Assembly (NCBI RefSeq): GCF_003576645.1
Contig: NC_044918.1
Coordinates: 31,095,675 to 31,159,674 of the forward strand
From: Ipomoea triloba
Taxonomy: Eukaryota > Streptophyta > Magnoliopsida > Solanales > Convolvulaceae
DNA length: 64,000 bases
Direction: 5' to 3'
Under the pieces are notes generated by a model that saw only the letters and a list, made by a program, of their open reading frames with translations, was not told the DNA's origin and made no database searches. The position numbers and the translations under genes are program-made. Shown here in pieces: positions 1 to 12,115 of the stretch (positions are counted from its first letter, which is position 1; the number at the start of each line of letters is the position of its first letter).

Positions 1-1770
1 TAGGGCCAAAGTTAGTCATTTTGATGGGTCAAGAAAAATTCAACCGGCCTTGAGTCCTAAGTTGGACAATAAATCTCACTAATAATTTTTTTACAAATAG
101 AATAAAATAACATACCAAGATGTAGAATATTTAATTTGTCATAATACCAACATTGTAAGAATTATCCTATTCATATGAAAAAAAAAAAAAGCTAATATTT
201 ATTTGCATGCAGAAAACATATAAATACTAATTAGAATAGTAATTTATAATACGTGCCATATTAAGAAATTAAAGTTTTATTGATAACACTAATTTTACTA
301 TTTTTCGATAAAAATTTAGTTTTTAAGTGGCAATGTTATTACGATAGTTAATGTACATGTTGACTGCATTTTGTTTGTTTAATTTATTCTCCTTGTAATC
401 AGTGCCTACAAATAATTATTGCAAGGTTGAAAGTTGAAATTAACAATGAGTCCAAAATTGTCAGAAGTAGTTGGTGAGGTCGGCTGGGTAGGGCCAAAGT
501 TAGTTATTTTGACGGGTCAAGAAAAAATCAACTCACTTAAACCCTCCTTTAGTTTTGAGTTTGATCAGACAAAAAAACTCATTAATAATTTTTTTTTACA
601 AATATAATAAAATAACTTACCAAGATGTAGAATATTTAATTTATCATAATACCAACATTTTAAGAGTTACCCTATTCATATGAAAAAAGTTAATATTTAT
701 TTTCATGCAAAAAACATATAAATACCCTTTCAAAAAAAAACATATAAATACTAATTAGAATAATAATTTATAATACATGTCATATTAAGAAATTAATGTT
801 TTTTGGTAACACTGGTTTTACTATTTTTCGATAAAAGTTAACTTTTTAAGTGGCAATGTTATTACGATAGTTAATGTACATGTTGCCTATATTTGTTTTG
901 TTTAATTTATTATCCTTGTAATCAGTGCCTAAAAAATAATTATTACAAATTTGAAACTTGAAATTAATAATGAGTCCAAAATTCTCAGAAGTAGTTGGTG
1001 AGGTCGGCTGGGTCATGCCAAAGTTAGTCATTTTGGCGGGTCAAGAAAAATTCAACTCAATTCAACCTGCATTGATTCAAGAGTTGGACAAGAAAACTCA
1101 CTAATAATTTTTTTTTAAAAAATAAATTAAAATAACTTACCAAGATGTAGAATATTTATCATAATGCCAACATTGTAATTAAGAGTTATCCTATTCATAT
1201 GAAAAAAACTAATATTTATTAGCATGAAGAAAACATATAATTACTAATAAGAATAATAATTTATAATACGTGTTATATTATAAACTAAAGTTTTATTCTT
1301 AACACTGACTTTACTATTTTTTGGTAAAAGTTAACTTTTTAAGTGGCAATGCTATTATTATTATTATATTGTTAATGTATGTTGCCTAAATTTATTTATT
1401 TATTTATTTATTATCCTTGTTATATGCGCCTAAAAAATAATTAATGCATGGTTGGAACTTACAACTAACAATATGTCTTTAAATTGTTATTAGTTGGTGA
1501 GTCGGGTTGGATCGGGCTGTGATTGGTTATTTTGGCGTACAAATAAAAACTAAACTCAATCTTACCTACCTTAGTCTTGAATTGACAAGCAATCTCTCAA
1601 ATAATTTTTTAGAACATAAAATAACATAGCAAGATGTTGTTGGAATATTATTTATCATTATACCAACATTGTAAAAGTTATCTTATTCATATGATAAAAA
1701 CATAAGAAACTAGCTTACCAAAATTTTTTTTAAAAAAATATTTATTTGAATGCAGAAAACATATAACTAC
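1..1770. repeat. Tandem repeat, ~490-525 bp unit, ~3.5 copies
   Basis: The motif gccaaagttagt recurs near 5, 493 and 1017, with a diverged fourth start near 1515. Each unit then repeats the same order of landmarks: the ggtcaagaaaaa run, aagatgtagaatattta, cctattcatatgaaaa, tttttaagtggcaatg and gtagttggtgag. Copies differ by small indels and point changes, so the array is old. No coding frame persists across the copies. Confidence 0.8.
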
Positions 1771-2577
1771 TAATAAGAGTAATACTTGCATTCACATTAA
1801 TATCCATATTCATAAAATCAATAATTACTTTTCAAGTTTCATTATATCCATTCATCTTAGCATGAAATGAATTCTTCAATTAGTCAATTATATTTTTTTA
1901 TTTTTATATATTTATAAATAAGGTGGGCTAATAATACAATCGCCTATTCCATTGAAATCTGTGAACTAATTTGTATATGCATATTGCTTGACACGTGACT
2001 AAATCTACAACTGAATTTATTCTAAATATACGGTGGGATGAGTTGGATGGCCCCGTTGGACCCACCACCGCCTCAATATTTATAATTGAGTCAATATTAT
2101 GAATACTCACTTGTTAAATCGTGAACCAGGGTCCACCGTGCACGGTGGACCCTGATCCAAAACAAAACCATTATATTGTGAAGACTTATTCAAAAAGAAG
2201 AAGAAAAATTCCAATTTAATTAAGCACAAACTTTGAGGTCATTGTTTGTATTTAATTTGTTACCTAGTTTTTTCAAAAAAAAAAAGCATCTTTCTCTTTA
2301 TTTATTTTTAAATAAATCGAGTATATATGTGTGTGTATTCAAAAAACATGTTAACGTTATTTTTTTATAATTACTTTAAAAAAAAATAAAGGAACATCCT
2401 ATGTATTTTAATTACTTGTCACCCTATTAAATGTCTTTAATTTTTTCCATTATTAGTTTGATTGGTTATAATGTCAAATAAAAATTTCTATTCATTAAAA
2501 AACTTTTCATATATGGGCGATATTACTAAAAAAAAAACGATACATTCTCTTCCTCAATTTTACATTTAAAATATTTT
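1771..2577. other. AT-rich intergenic stretch with one GC-rich palindrome
   Basis: No coding or RNA gene is visible. The one structured site is a perfect 14+14 palindrome at 2127-2154, arm CAGGGTCCACCGTG. It resembles the ends of the minisatellite elements described further on and may be a solo terminus or a minimal relic. Confidence 0.5.
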
Positions 2578-2860
2578 GTTTCTTTTTTTTTCTTTTTTTT
2601 TTTTCGAAAAACAAACACCGAGAAAACTTATATATTAAAAATCAAATGTTGAATACAAGTAGGATAAACTGAAAACCAATAACGAGGACCAGGCTGAGAA
2701 TTAGCGGCTCTTGCTAAGGCATGAGCAAGCTTATTCGCTGATCTAGATACGAATCTAAACGACACGGAATCAAAATGTCGTTTGAGGCTAATACAATCTC
2801 TAAGAACACAACCTGCATAAGAGACATTAGGAGATGCCGAATTTATGTGCATATATTTTG
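2578..2860 (-). pseudogene. LINE 3' fragment, end of RNase H-like domain
   Basis: The minus-strand frame at 2628-2852 contains FVSRSANKLAHALARAA, the conserved C-terminal helix of the RVT_3-type RNase H domain found at the end of plant LINE ORF2 and its host-gene relatives. The frame begins inside the domain, so the catalytic acidic residues are missing. On the + strand a T-rich run at about 2580-2603 lies just beyond the coding end, as expected for the poly(A) tail of a 5'-truncated LINE. A second, longer fragment of the same type lies at 49.76-50.40 kb. Family assignment is good; it is clearly non-functional. Confidence 0.6.
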
Positions 2861-2875
2861 CTTCTTTAAAGTCAC

Positions 2876-3077
2876 CTATCTAAGAAACAATAAAAGATGA
2901 GAAATAAATTTATGTGCATGAAATTTATTACCTTTCTTTCCTTCAAATCGTCTTTCAACTACATTGAAGAAGCGGTGATGATGATTGGAACTCCACTTGA
3001 ACTGATGTTGTTTCGATTTCTCACAAATAATCTCATAAGATCTATTATGATTTTCATCTAACAACGTCACAAAGAAT
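2876..3077 (-). pseudogene. GARP/Myb-like exon fragment, copy 1
   Basis: The minus frame ends in QFKWSSNHHHRFFNVVER followed by FEGKK and a donor-like AAAG|GTAATA. The spacing W-x3-H-x2-F-x2-V/A-V resembles helix 1 of the plant GARP/Myb-like DNA-binding domain of type-B response regulators and relatives. Only this first helix is present; the SHAQK/SHLQK helix that should follow is not seen downstream. A second copy lies about 365 bp away. I recognise the motif, not a specific gene, and the assignment is tentative. Confidence 0.35.
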
Positions 3078-3285
3078 AGTTAAATAGATGAAGATTGATT
3101 TGATCAAATATAAAGTCAAATAGAAACTCGGTCCATTAAAAACCTTTCATCTAAATGTAATATTAGCAAAAGATATGTTACATATTTTAAAATTTACCGT
3201 AAAAATTTTGTTTCCTTAATTAAAATAAAAAATTCAATCTATGAAATAATTGAAGATGAGAAACAAATTTATGTGCATGAGATTA

Positions 3286-3502
3286 ATTACCTTTCTTTCC
3301 TTCAACTCTTTCAACCACATTTAAGAAGCGGTGATGAATATTGGCACTCCATTTAAACTGAGGGTGTTTTGATTTCTCTCAAAATCCAATTCCATAAGGT
3401 CTATTATGATTTGGATCTAACAACATCACAAAGATAAGTTCAAAGGATAAAGATTGGTCATCCACCATAAAATTTCTCAACACGTTGCGTTCCATGGATG
3501 GA
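3286..3502 (-). pseudogene. GARP/Myb-like exon fragment, copy 2, with in-frame stop
   Basis: This copy begins with an ATG at 3500-3502 (minus) and runs MERNVLRNFMVDD onward into the same LLDxNHNR-Y block as copy 1. It is then interrupted by a TGA before reaching QFKWSANIHHRFLNVVER and VEGKKG with a donor-like GTAATT. The stop makes it a pseudogene. The helix-1 pattern fits the GARP consensus slightly better than copy 1. The two copies appear to be a local duplication. Confidence 0.35.
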
Positions 3503-4476
3503 GACTAAAAATCATTGGACGATATTAAGGTAGAAGATAAGAGAGGAGGCTTTTTGTCGAGATGTTAACTCATTGAAATGGATATGGCTAACTAAACTAC
3601 CAATAGAGTTGAGAAGGGAGGTTGAAGACTTGAAGACCTTTGTAGCCAATTCACAACAAGTGAAGAGTTTAAATAGGGAAACATTATATTCATATGGTCA
3701 CACAATAATATGTCAGTGTACGTGATAACACCCACAATTAGAACATAAGGTCCACATAATTAGCGTGGGCTTCAACATTCAATTCCCTTAATTATTAACA
3801 TTAAGGTAACAATATATATTAATCATTATAAATTCACGTTTATTTCAAAATCATTGCGACTCGTCCTCACTTATTATTATCATAATTACATTACTAATTA
3901 CAATACTAATCTTCATACCCGTTTCTAGCTAATTGATGCAAGAGAAATGTGCCTTCCTTATCTATCTTGTCACTTATCACGTGAACACAACATACAAGAG
4001 GGATTAATATTATATAATATAATGACCAATTTAAGTATTATGTTTTCTAATTTGACATTTTCAAAATTTTTGAAAGAATGAATTTAAAATTAATATTTTT
4101 TTTTTAAAATGTCATATTTCCTGAAATTGAACAAATATTATTGTAATGTACTCCGTAAATATCACCATGATTATGTAATATAGCATGAACGAATTGAAGC
4201 AATATCTAAATATTATGATGTGAATTCATGTGATTATGTAATATAACATGTCTAATAATTAACATTCATTTAATAATGCGTCACATTAAGAAAAAGTTTT
4301 ATGGTCAAAATTAATTTTATTACTTCTAGTGTTGCCTACTTTTCAAAATAAATAATTAATGATTTAATATCATTATAATTTGTATCTTATATTAAATAAA
4401 ATAATTAATGCATTTATGGAACTAATAATTGAGTATATTGTTGTTAAAAGGAACGGGGTTTGATCCCCCGCATCTC
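3503..4476. other. Intergenic, no gene seen
   Basis: AT-rich. The segment 3480-3665 shares short blocks with 5016-5215 (a ccatgga..gg start, gttgactcgttga-like and gagagggga-like blocks, and acaagcgaagtgaata), so it is probably the 5' flank of the duplicated gene fragment. The rest has no recognisable feature. Confidence 0.4.
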
Positions 4477-4656
4477 CAAATTGCTTTTGTCAAAGACCTT
4501 GTAGTCTAGTGACACCCGATTTACACTCTCATGTGGAAGGGAGTGGGTTCGAGCCTCTGTGGAGGTGACTGTTGACTCGTTGTGCTTCAGTAGGTTGAGA
4601 AAGTAGCTATAAACAGATACTACATTGTAACAGAGTCAGTAGTACTAAAAAAAATT
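4477..4656 (+). mobile_element. tRNA-derived SINE, copy S1
   Basis: Starts caaagaccttgtagtctag and carries a pol III A-box-like TAGTCTAGTGA and a B box GTTCGAGCC about 45 bp later. It ends in gagtcagtagtactaaaaaaa. Three relatives occur on the minus strand at 19.7, 23.9 and 62.0 kb. The last ~35 bp of the tail is repeated immediately downstream at 4683-4717. Confidence 0.65.
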
Positions 4657-4659
4657 AAA

Positions 4660-5727
4660 TAGTAGGGATGACAATTGGTTGGAGTCAGTAGTACTAAAAA
4701 AAATTAAATAGTAGGGATGGCAATTGGTTGGAGTGGGTCATGAATGGCTACATTTACAACCTAATTCACCCTTGTACTATGGTGAACTTTTCCAACACCA
4801 CCCTGCCCGCTAGCCGGTTGCACGTAGTACCTAGGCCATCTCTATGGGTACCTCGCTACTCATTATCTTATTAAAAATATTCAATAAATAATAATAATAT
4901 TTAAATTGTTTATATATAATAAAATATATTCACTAATTACGTTAAAATATAAAATATTCAAATTATATATAATAATTTAATTTTTAATTTTTTCAAACAA
5001 ACTTATTAGTTTATATATATATCGTTTTCCATGGAAGGTCTCAATGGGGTGTGTTCTATGGATAAAGTCTAAAACAGCGTTAGGGTTTTTGGTTTAGAAG
5101 TTGACTCGTTGAAGCAGCGATGGCGATCTAAGCTACTGGCTAGGGTTGAGAGGGGAAGTTTCAGACGGGATTGGAAGAGCTTTAATTTGAGGTCATTCAT
5201 AACAAGCGAAGTGAATAAATGAGGAATGCAATTATGTTGTTGAGTTTTAATTTACTGTAATTTACCGTGCATAAACTGTGCAATTTTGGGACAACTTAGG
5301 ACCAAAATTCCAATATTAGTACGTTATTAGAGAATATGAAAACAGATTAGGGAAATAAAAATTAGGGAATAGGAAAAGGGGTTAAGAAAATAGAGATTCG
5401 AGATTGAATTACCAGAATATCATAGTAATAGAAGATTATGCTTATGCTTCGTTCCTGCGTGAGTGCGTGATTACTGCAATATTGCTCCAGCCTCATAATC
5501 TCCAATCATTATTACATGAACCATTGTGTGGACCATAAATAAAAAGTACATTTTTAATATACTAAAAATATATTATTTATGGACGTAAAATACATTATTT
5601 GAATACTGAAAATACATTATTTTATATACTATCAAATAATGTATATTCAGTACACAAATAATATACTTTTAGTATATAAAAAATGTACCTTATATTCATG
5701 GTTCACACAATAATTTGCCCATAATCT
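4660..5727. other. Intergenic with degraded repeat pieces
   Basis: Contains the relic 5016-5215 that matches the 5' flank of the 3.3-kb gene fragment, and an imperfect palindrome around 5545-5690 built from aatacattatttg-like blocks. No intact coding frame was found. Confidence 0.35.
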
Positions 5728-5728
5728 C

Positions 5729-5782
<54 letters not shown>

Positions 5783-5991
5783 ACACAAATTTAGAGGCCC
5801 AATTGTAAAAAATAAATAAATAAATAAAAATTATATGCATATATACTATACAGTAGGCTGCTGCCTGCTATATAGTATATATATACATATAATGTATTAT
5901 GCTGCATATATGCATATGATGTATTATGAGGCTCCAATGTTTGGGGCCTTGTACAATGGCCCTGGGCAAACATGCTCATGGCCGGTCCTAA
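5728..5991 (-). mobile_element. (AT)n microsatellite and hAT-like remnant
   Basis: (TA)n occupies about 5728-5780. Read from 5991 on the minus strand, the sequence starts TAGGACCGGCCATGAGCA and then gives CCCAGGGCC, the GC-rich end typical of a widespread class of plant hAT-like elements. The other end, at about 5795, carries aggcccaattg. No TSD could be defined. Confidence 0.35.
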
Positions 5992-7302
5992 AGATAATAT
6001 AGGAGTTATTGATTATAATTGTCACTAAAATAAATATTTACAACTTTGTAATAACGGCAGTCTAAATACTTAAGCTAAAAACGATAGTCTAAATAAAAAT
6101 ACTATTTTTGGTTTGAATTTCTCTAAGTCTTATTAATTCTCTTTTGGGTAGCATTGCCACTGTCTTCATCTTCAATATTTGCCATCTTCTTTTTATTGGT
6201 AATGTGTCATGTGCAATTGGGTTACCGGGGGTAACATGGAGAACAACGTTTTGCAATGAAATTATGATGTAGGAGCTGTGGATTTGCCTTGTTGTGTATA
6301 TGACTGAGATTTTAGTTGTACTATGAACTCTTTGATTTTGCAAGCGTCTGTTGATATTTGGCCTTGGTAATCTTTTTCCTACATGTTTCATGTGTTGCGA
6401 GATGTGTGTTGTAGATTATCATGTGAAAGTATTGAACAAAATATTAATATTTATTATATTTGTATAAAATAATTGGTAAATAAATATATAACAGATTTTG
6501 TATTATAACTTTGATATTTAATTACAAGATAGTGTAAACAATTGACAATATAGTGAATATAATTAATTAATGAATTTAAAGGTAAGGAATCTTTGAATTA
6601 TAAAAAATAAAGATAATATAACTAATGAAATTATATTTCTTTTTAAATTTTTTTTTATAATGAATATTTTTTTTGAATAAAGTCATTATAGACATCTAAT
6701 TCTAAATTTTTGGCTACACATCTAATTCTAAATTAATTAAATGCATATGTATGCATTTTTTTTGTAGCTACTAATTTATTTAATTTAATAAGAGCAATAA
6801 AATGAGATACTTACTTTTCCTCCACAATAATGAAGTCATTGATTTTTTTTTATTTCCATTCGTTATTGAGACAAATTGTTTTGTTAGTTTGTCAATGACA
6901 ATTGTTACAATTGTTGTCAATGGATGATGATAATAAATAATTCGAAATATATTGTTACAATAGATATTGTTATAATGATATAGTAAAAATTAACTTACAA
7001 ATTTCTTTAGAAGTTTTCATACATTAATAAAATTCTGAGAATGATGTGTAAACTTGTTCAATTGGAGCAAGTGAGTTATCAACATTGTCAATTCTTCAGA
7101 AAATGGTCCTACTGTTTTAGAGTCCAGGTGTAGTTGTATTTATGATTAACAACTTTGTAGTTAGGTCGTGCAGGTCTAACACGGATGGAAAAACAATTTT
7201 TTCCAATAAAAAAATAATTGTACAATATTTGTAATTAAAGTATGTAATATACAATTGTACCATTATAGAAATACATACAAAAAATATTAATACTATAATA
7301 CC
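5992..7302. other. Intergenic, no gene seen
   Basis: AT-rich sequence without splice-framed coding similarity. The 100-codon frame on the minus strand at 6089-6391 shows no family motif and no compositional bias, so I treat it as chance. Confidence 0.4.
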
Positions 7303-7797
7303 CATGGTTGAAAAAATTGCTAGGCGGTCCTTGGGCGCTCGGGGAGCACCTAGCGATTAATCGGCGCATAGGCGCCCGTGTATTTTTTATTTTTTAAAAA
7401 TTTGTTTAAGTATTTTTAATTTTGTAAATACTAATAATTATAAATTATATAATACTTTAATATTTTAGTATTAAATATTAACCTAAAAAATATCTAGAGT
7501 TTGTACAATTTAGAGTTATTTCGCTCAAAACGATATTGGTTTGAGTGAAATAACCGATTAAAAAAAAGAACAATAGTTAATCGATCGACTATGCGGCCTA
7601 TTCAGTGCCTAGGTGGTCTAGTCGGCGCCTAGAAGGCCTAGGCGGTCAGCGCCTAAGCGGAGATTAGGCGGTCTAGGTGGTTGCCTAGTCGGCTAGCTGC
7701 CTAGACCACCATTTAAGGTGATACGCTAGGCGGTCGACTGGCGCTTAGAGCCTAGGCGGGGATTAATCGGCGCTTAGGCGAGATTTTTGCAACACTG
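7303..7797. mobile_element. hAT-type MITE with 8-bp TSD
   Basis: 495 bp. It begins CATGGTTGAAAAAATTGC and its far end, reverse-complemented, reads CAGTGTTGCAAAAATCTC. It is flanked by a perfect 8-bp duplication, ATAATACC (7295-7302 and 7798-7805). The interior is full of subterminal cctaggcgg/gcgcctag repeats in both orientations, typical of short hAT elements that bind a transposase at subterminal sites. No transposase is encoded. Confidence 0.8.
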
Positions 7798-8116
7798 ATA
7801 ATACCTAAATCATTCCAATAATGCAAAAACATAATTGAAATGTTGAGTCTTGTTTAAAAAAAAGAAAAAAAAAACTTAACCTCTTTTTTTTTTTAAATGC
7901 AAGACAATGATTTTCAAGATTCTCGATTTATAATTTTTGATGCTCAACTGTCGGGCTAATTATTTGACAAAAGTTTATGTTAAATTTTATATTGTATATA
8001 TTTTTAATACATTTTAATATATTCGTAGTATATGTTTAACAATTATGCCAACTCTAATTGGGAGGGGGTTCGGACCTATGACCTTTCTTATATAAATTAA
8101 TGAGTAAGCTAATAAT

Positions 8117-8579
8117 AGAGTAAATACCAGTGGAGGTCCTCCGACTTTGATGGCACCGCCACTTTTAGTCCTTAACTTTTAAATTAATCACTTTTAGTCC
8201 TCCGACTTTGATGGCACTGCCACTTTTAGTCCTCTTACTTTTTGTTTCGAGCCACCTATGATCCTTCTTTTACAATTGGACATCTAATATCATTTTCTCA
8301 AGGGCAATTCAGTCATTTGGTCCAAATTTAGTGTTAACAAAGGAGAGTGGAGAATAGGGTTTCTTCAATTATTCTGATGAGGAAACATAATACTTAATAC
8401 ATTAATTATGAAACGACTGAATTGCCCTTGAAAAATGATATTAGATGTCCAATTGTAAAGGAATGACCATAGGTGGCTAGAAACAAAAAGTAAGAAGACT
8501 AAACGTGGTTGATTTAAAAGTTGAGGACTAAAAGTGGCGGTGCCATCAAAGTCAGGGGACCTCCACTGGTATTTACTCT
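8117..8579. mobile_element. Mutator-like MITE with long inverted repeats
   Basis: Two arms of roughly 180-200 bp face each other, starting agagtaaataccagtggagg and ending ctccactggtatttactct. The flanks ctaataata and ttaataata match at 8 of 9 positions, which suits the 9-bp duplication of Mutator-like elements. The left arm carries an internal repeat of the cacttttagtcc block. Confidence 0.75.
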
Positions 8580-8589
8580 TAATAATAAT

Positions 8590-9270
8590 AAATAGTTAAC
8601 GAAATATTCCGTTACTAAACTTTATACTAACAGAATGTAGGGTTATTTAAGGGAAGAAAATTATATAATAGAGGATAAATAAGGAAAATCATAAAAAAAA
8701 AAACTAAAATCAAAATATATGAACCATTCATTTCAACAAACAATTACACCAATATTTTTTTATTCCCGTTAAGGGCATAACTTTAGTGGCTCTTATTAAA
8801 TTTTTAGATAGGATTATCGGCTAAAGAACTCAAACTCAAGCCAAAAAAATTTGGTGGAAAAAAAAACAAAAAAACAAAAAAAAAAAACTAGACCTTTACA
8901 TCTTATATTAATATCTAAACTTTTAAAATTTGGTGAAAAAAATCACAAACATTTGTATTTTGTGACAATTACTCAATCACACATAAAAATAAGGTAGAAG
9001 GGTCAAAAAGACGGATCTACTATTCAGGATTGTTCAATTATCACCTTGATCTAAAAAGCTGTAATCCTATTTTCTAAGTTTCTCCCCAGTTTTGATAATT
9101 TGGCATTTGACTAACATGATGTGGTAGGTGATATTAATATATTTATAATTCAAAATACTTGAAATTAAAAATACGCGCGATTTTAGCCTACAATACAAAA
9201 TACTTAAATTAAGAAAGCAAATTTTCCAAATGAGTTTTAAAATCCCTAACATCTAATTTACTTTACCATT
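8590..9270. other. Intergenic, no gene seen
   Basis: AT-rich with several short A tracts. No coding frame, RNA gene or repeat boundary could be supported. Confidence 0.4.
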
Positions 9271-9280
9271 CACCCATTGG

Positions 9281-9691
9281 CCAGTGGTTATACCGTGGAC
9301 CATGGGTCATAGTTGATACTGCAGTTGTGATGAACTGATACTGCAGTTGTGATGAACTGATACTGCGGTAGTGTTGAAAGGATACTGCACTTGTGTTGAA
9401 AGGGAACTGTAGTTGCGCGAAACAGAGGCCGTGTCATCCATCTGAAATTGCAGTTGTGTTAGTTGGATGGATACTGCAGTTATGTTGAAAAGATACTGCA
9501 ATTGTGTTGAAAAGATACTGTAGATGTGTTGAACGGATGAACGGCCTCTGTTGCGTGCAATTGCAGTTTCCTTTCAACACAACTGCAGTATCTTTTCAAC
9601 AAACTACAGTATCCGTTCAACACAACTACAATATCAGCTATGATCATGGTCCACAATGCATTGTGGACCATGGTCCACAATATAATTTGCG
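9281..9691. mobile_element. Minisatellite-bearing TIR element E1, 8-bp TSD
   Basis: Starts CCAGTGGTTATACCGTGG and its other end, reverse-complemented, reads CGCAAATTATATTGTGGACC. Both flanks carry CCCATTGG (9273-9280 and 9692-9699). Inside are tandem copies of gatactgcagttgtgttgaa, first in one orientation (9315-9530) and then reversed (9560-9640). No coding capacity. The terminal motif recurs in several other elements in the window. Confidence 0.65.
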
Positions 9692-9770
9692 CCCATTGGT
9701 TAGGATTGACAATTACAACTCTCTTGAATCCCTAAAATGGTGCTTCTCAACGATTGTTTTGTATTGACGA

Positions 9771-11807
9771 TGTTGACACTGAAAATTTAATAAATATAAT
9801 TAGTTTTTATTAGATTTGAATATTAGATTTGAATATATATTTGGATAATATTGATATTATCTAATTTGTTAATTAATTAGATAATATCAAAAGAGTTTGA
9901 ACCTATCAAAATTCTTCTATCCTACAGCTATAAATAGGATATTTTATTTCTATGTAATCATCCTGGGAAATCACAATTAAAGCAGTAAAAGCCCCCCAAG
10001 CTCCTCCCTGCCTATGATATTGATCCAAATCTCCAAGATCAAGCCATTTGAACCCGGAGGCCCTTCAGAAGAACAAACATATAAGTTCTTCTTTGAAGAC
10101 CAAGCCACTAGAAATCCGGCGGCCCTTCAATGGAGCGTCAAGACATCAATTGAAGTTCTTCTTTGAAGACCAAGCCACTAGAAATCCGGCGGCCCTTCAA
10201 TGGAGCGTCAAGACATCAATTGAAGTTCTTCTTTGAAGACCAAGCCACTAGAAATCCGGCGGCCCTTCAATGGAGCGTCAAGACATCAATTGAAGTTCTT
10301 CTTTGAAGACCAAGCCACTAGAAATCCGGCGGCCCTTCAATGGAGCGTCAAGACATCAATTGAAGTTCTTCTTTGAAGACCAAGCCACTAGAAATCCGGC
10401 GGCCCTTCAATGGAGCGTCAAGACATCAATTGAAGTTCTTCTTTGAAGACCAAGCCACTAGAAATCCGGCGGCCCTTCAATGGAGCGTCAAGACATCAAT
10501 TGAAGTTCTTCTTTGAAGACCAAGCCACTAGAAATCCGGCGGCCCTTCAATGGAGCGTCAAGACATCAATTGAAGTTCTTCTTTGAAGACCAAGCCACTA
10601 GAAATCCGGCGGCCCTTCAATGGAGCGTCAAGACATCAATTGAAGTTCTTCTTTGAAGACCAAGCCACTAGAAATCCGGCGGCCCTTCAATGGAGCGTCA
10701 AGACATCAATTGAAGTTCTTCTTTGAAGACCAAGCCACTAGAAATCCGGCGGCCCTTCAATGGAGCGTCAAGACATCAATTGAAGTTCTTCTTTGAAGAC
10801 CAAGCCACTAGAAATCCGGCGGCCCTTCAATGGAGCGTCAAGACATCAATTGAAGTTCTTCTTTGAAGACCAAGCCACTAGAAATCCGGCGGCCCTTCAA
10901 TGGAGCGTCAAGACATCAATTGAAGTTCTTCTTTGAAGACCAAGCCACTAGAAATCCGGCGGCCCTTCAATGGAGCGTCAAGACATCAATTGAAGTTCTT
11001 CTTTGAAGACCAAGCCACTAGAAATCCGGCGGCCCTTCAATGGAGCGTCAAGACATCAATTGAAGTTCTTCTTTGAAGACCAAGCCACTAGAAATCCGGC
11101 GGCCCTTCAATGGAGCGTCAAGACATCAATTGAAGTTCTTCTTTGAAGACCAAGCCACTAGAAATCCGGCGGCCCTTCAATGGAGCGTCAAGACATCAAT
11201 TGAAGTTCTTCTTTGAAGACCAAGCCACTAGAAATCCGGCGGCCCTTCAATGGAGCGTCAAGACATCAATTGAAGTTCTTCTTTGAAGACCAAGCCACTA
11301 GAAATCCGGCGGCCCTTCAATGGAGCGTCAAGACATCAATTGAAGTTCTTCTTTGAAGACCAAGCCACTAGAAATCCGGCGGCCCTTCAATGGAGCGTCA
11401 AGACATCAATTGAAGTTCTTCTTTGAAGACCAAGCCACTAGAAATCCGGCGGCCCTTCAATGGAGCGTCAAGACATCAATTGAAGTTCTTCTTTGAAGAC
11501 CAAGCCACTAGAAATCCGGCGGCCCTTCAATGGAGCGTCAAGACATCAATTGAAGTTCTTCTTTGAAGACCAAGCCACTAGAAATCCGGCGGCCCTTCAA
11601 TGGAGCGTCAAGACATCAATTGAAGTTCTTCTTTGAAGACCAAGCCACTAGAAATCCGGCGGCCCTTCAATGGAGTGTCAAGACATCAATTGAAGAATCA
11701 GAGGATCATCCAGAGATATTGTACCGCATATTGATACTTAGCATGTAACCAGAATTTTGAATTCGATATATATATATATATATATATTCAAAATTTCTTT
11801 GTTCACA
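9771..11807 (+). repeat. 5' LTR of the TRIM, expanded to 2037 bp
   Basis: Same start, promoter-like tract (gctataaataggatat) and 3' end as the 474-bp partner LTR, but enlarged by 22 extra copies of a 70-bp unit. An AT microsatellite near the end (about 11768-11787) adds a few more bases. The LTRs also differ by scattered substitutions and small indels. Confidence 0.8.
10085..11694 (+). repeat. 70-bp satellite array, 23 copies, inside the LTR
   Basis: The unit starts gttcttctttgaagaccaag and contains ccggcggcccttcaatggag. The marker ggcccttcaa falls at 10121, 10191 and so on up to 11661, an exact 70-bp step. By eye all copies are identical except the last, which reads gagtgtc instead of gagcgtc. 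Because 70 is not a multiple of three, no reading frame runs through the array. A diverged partial unit lies just upstream at about 10037-10075. Confidence 0.95.
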
Positions 11808-12115
11808 AATTGGCACGCCCAGTGGGACATCTCTGCCTCTCATTTCTTCATAGGCACATATCTTTTAATCGATATGGGAGCAAACCCCATATGAAATTTG
11901 AAGTGGAGGAAGCTAAAGGATACTCCTTGGCACGAGTTAAAACGGCCTCATATCTCCTTGGCACGAGTTAAAACGGCCTCATATCATTCAAGGCTCCTTG
12001 GCACGAGTTAAAACGGCCTTATATCTTAACTGTAGTGTCGCGACTTCCTTGTACTACATACTTTCGAGTGGTATATGCTCTCAGGTGGTGTACAAGCAAG
12101 TCTTGAGCGGGCATT

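Noticed and set aside
10085..11694. CRISPR-like array
   Set aside because: The repeats are contiguous 70-bp copies without spacers, inside a plant LTR.
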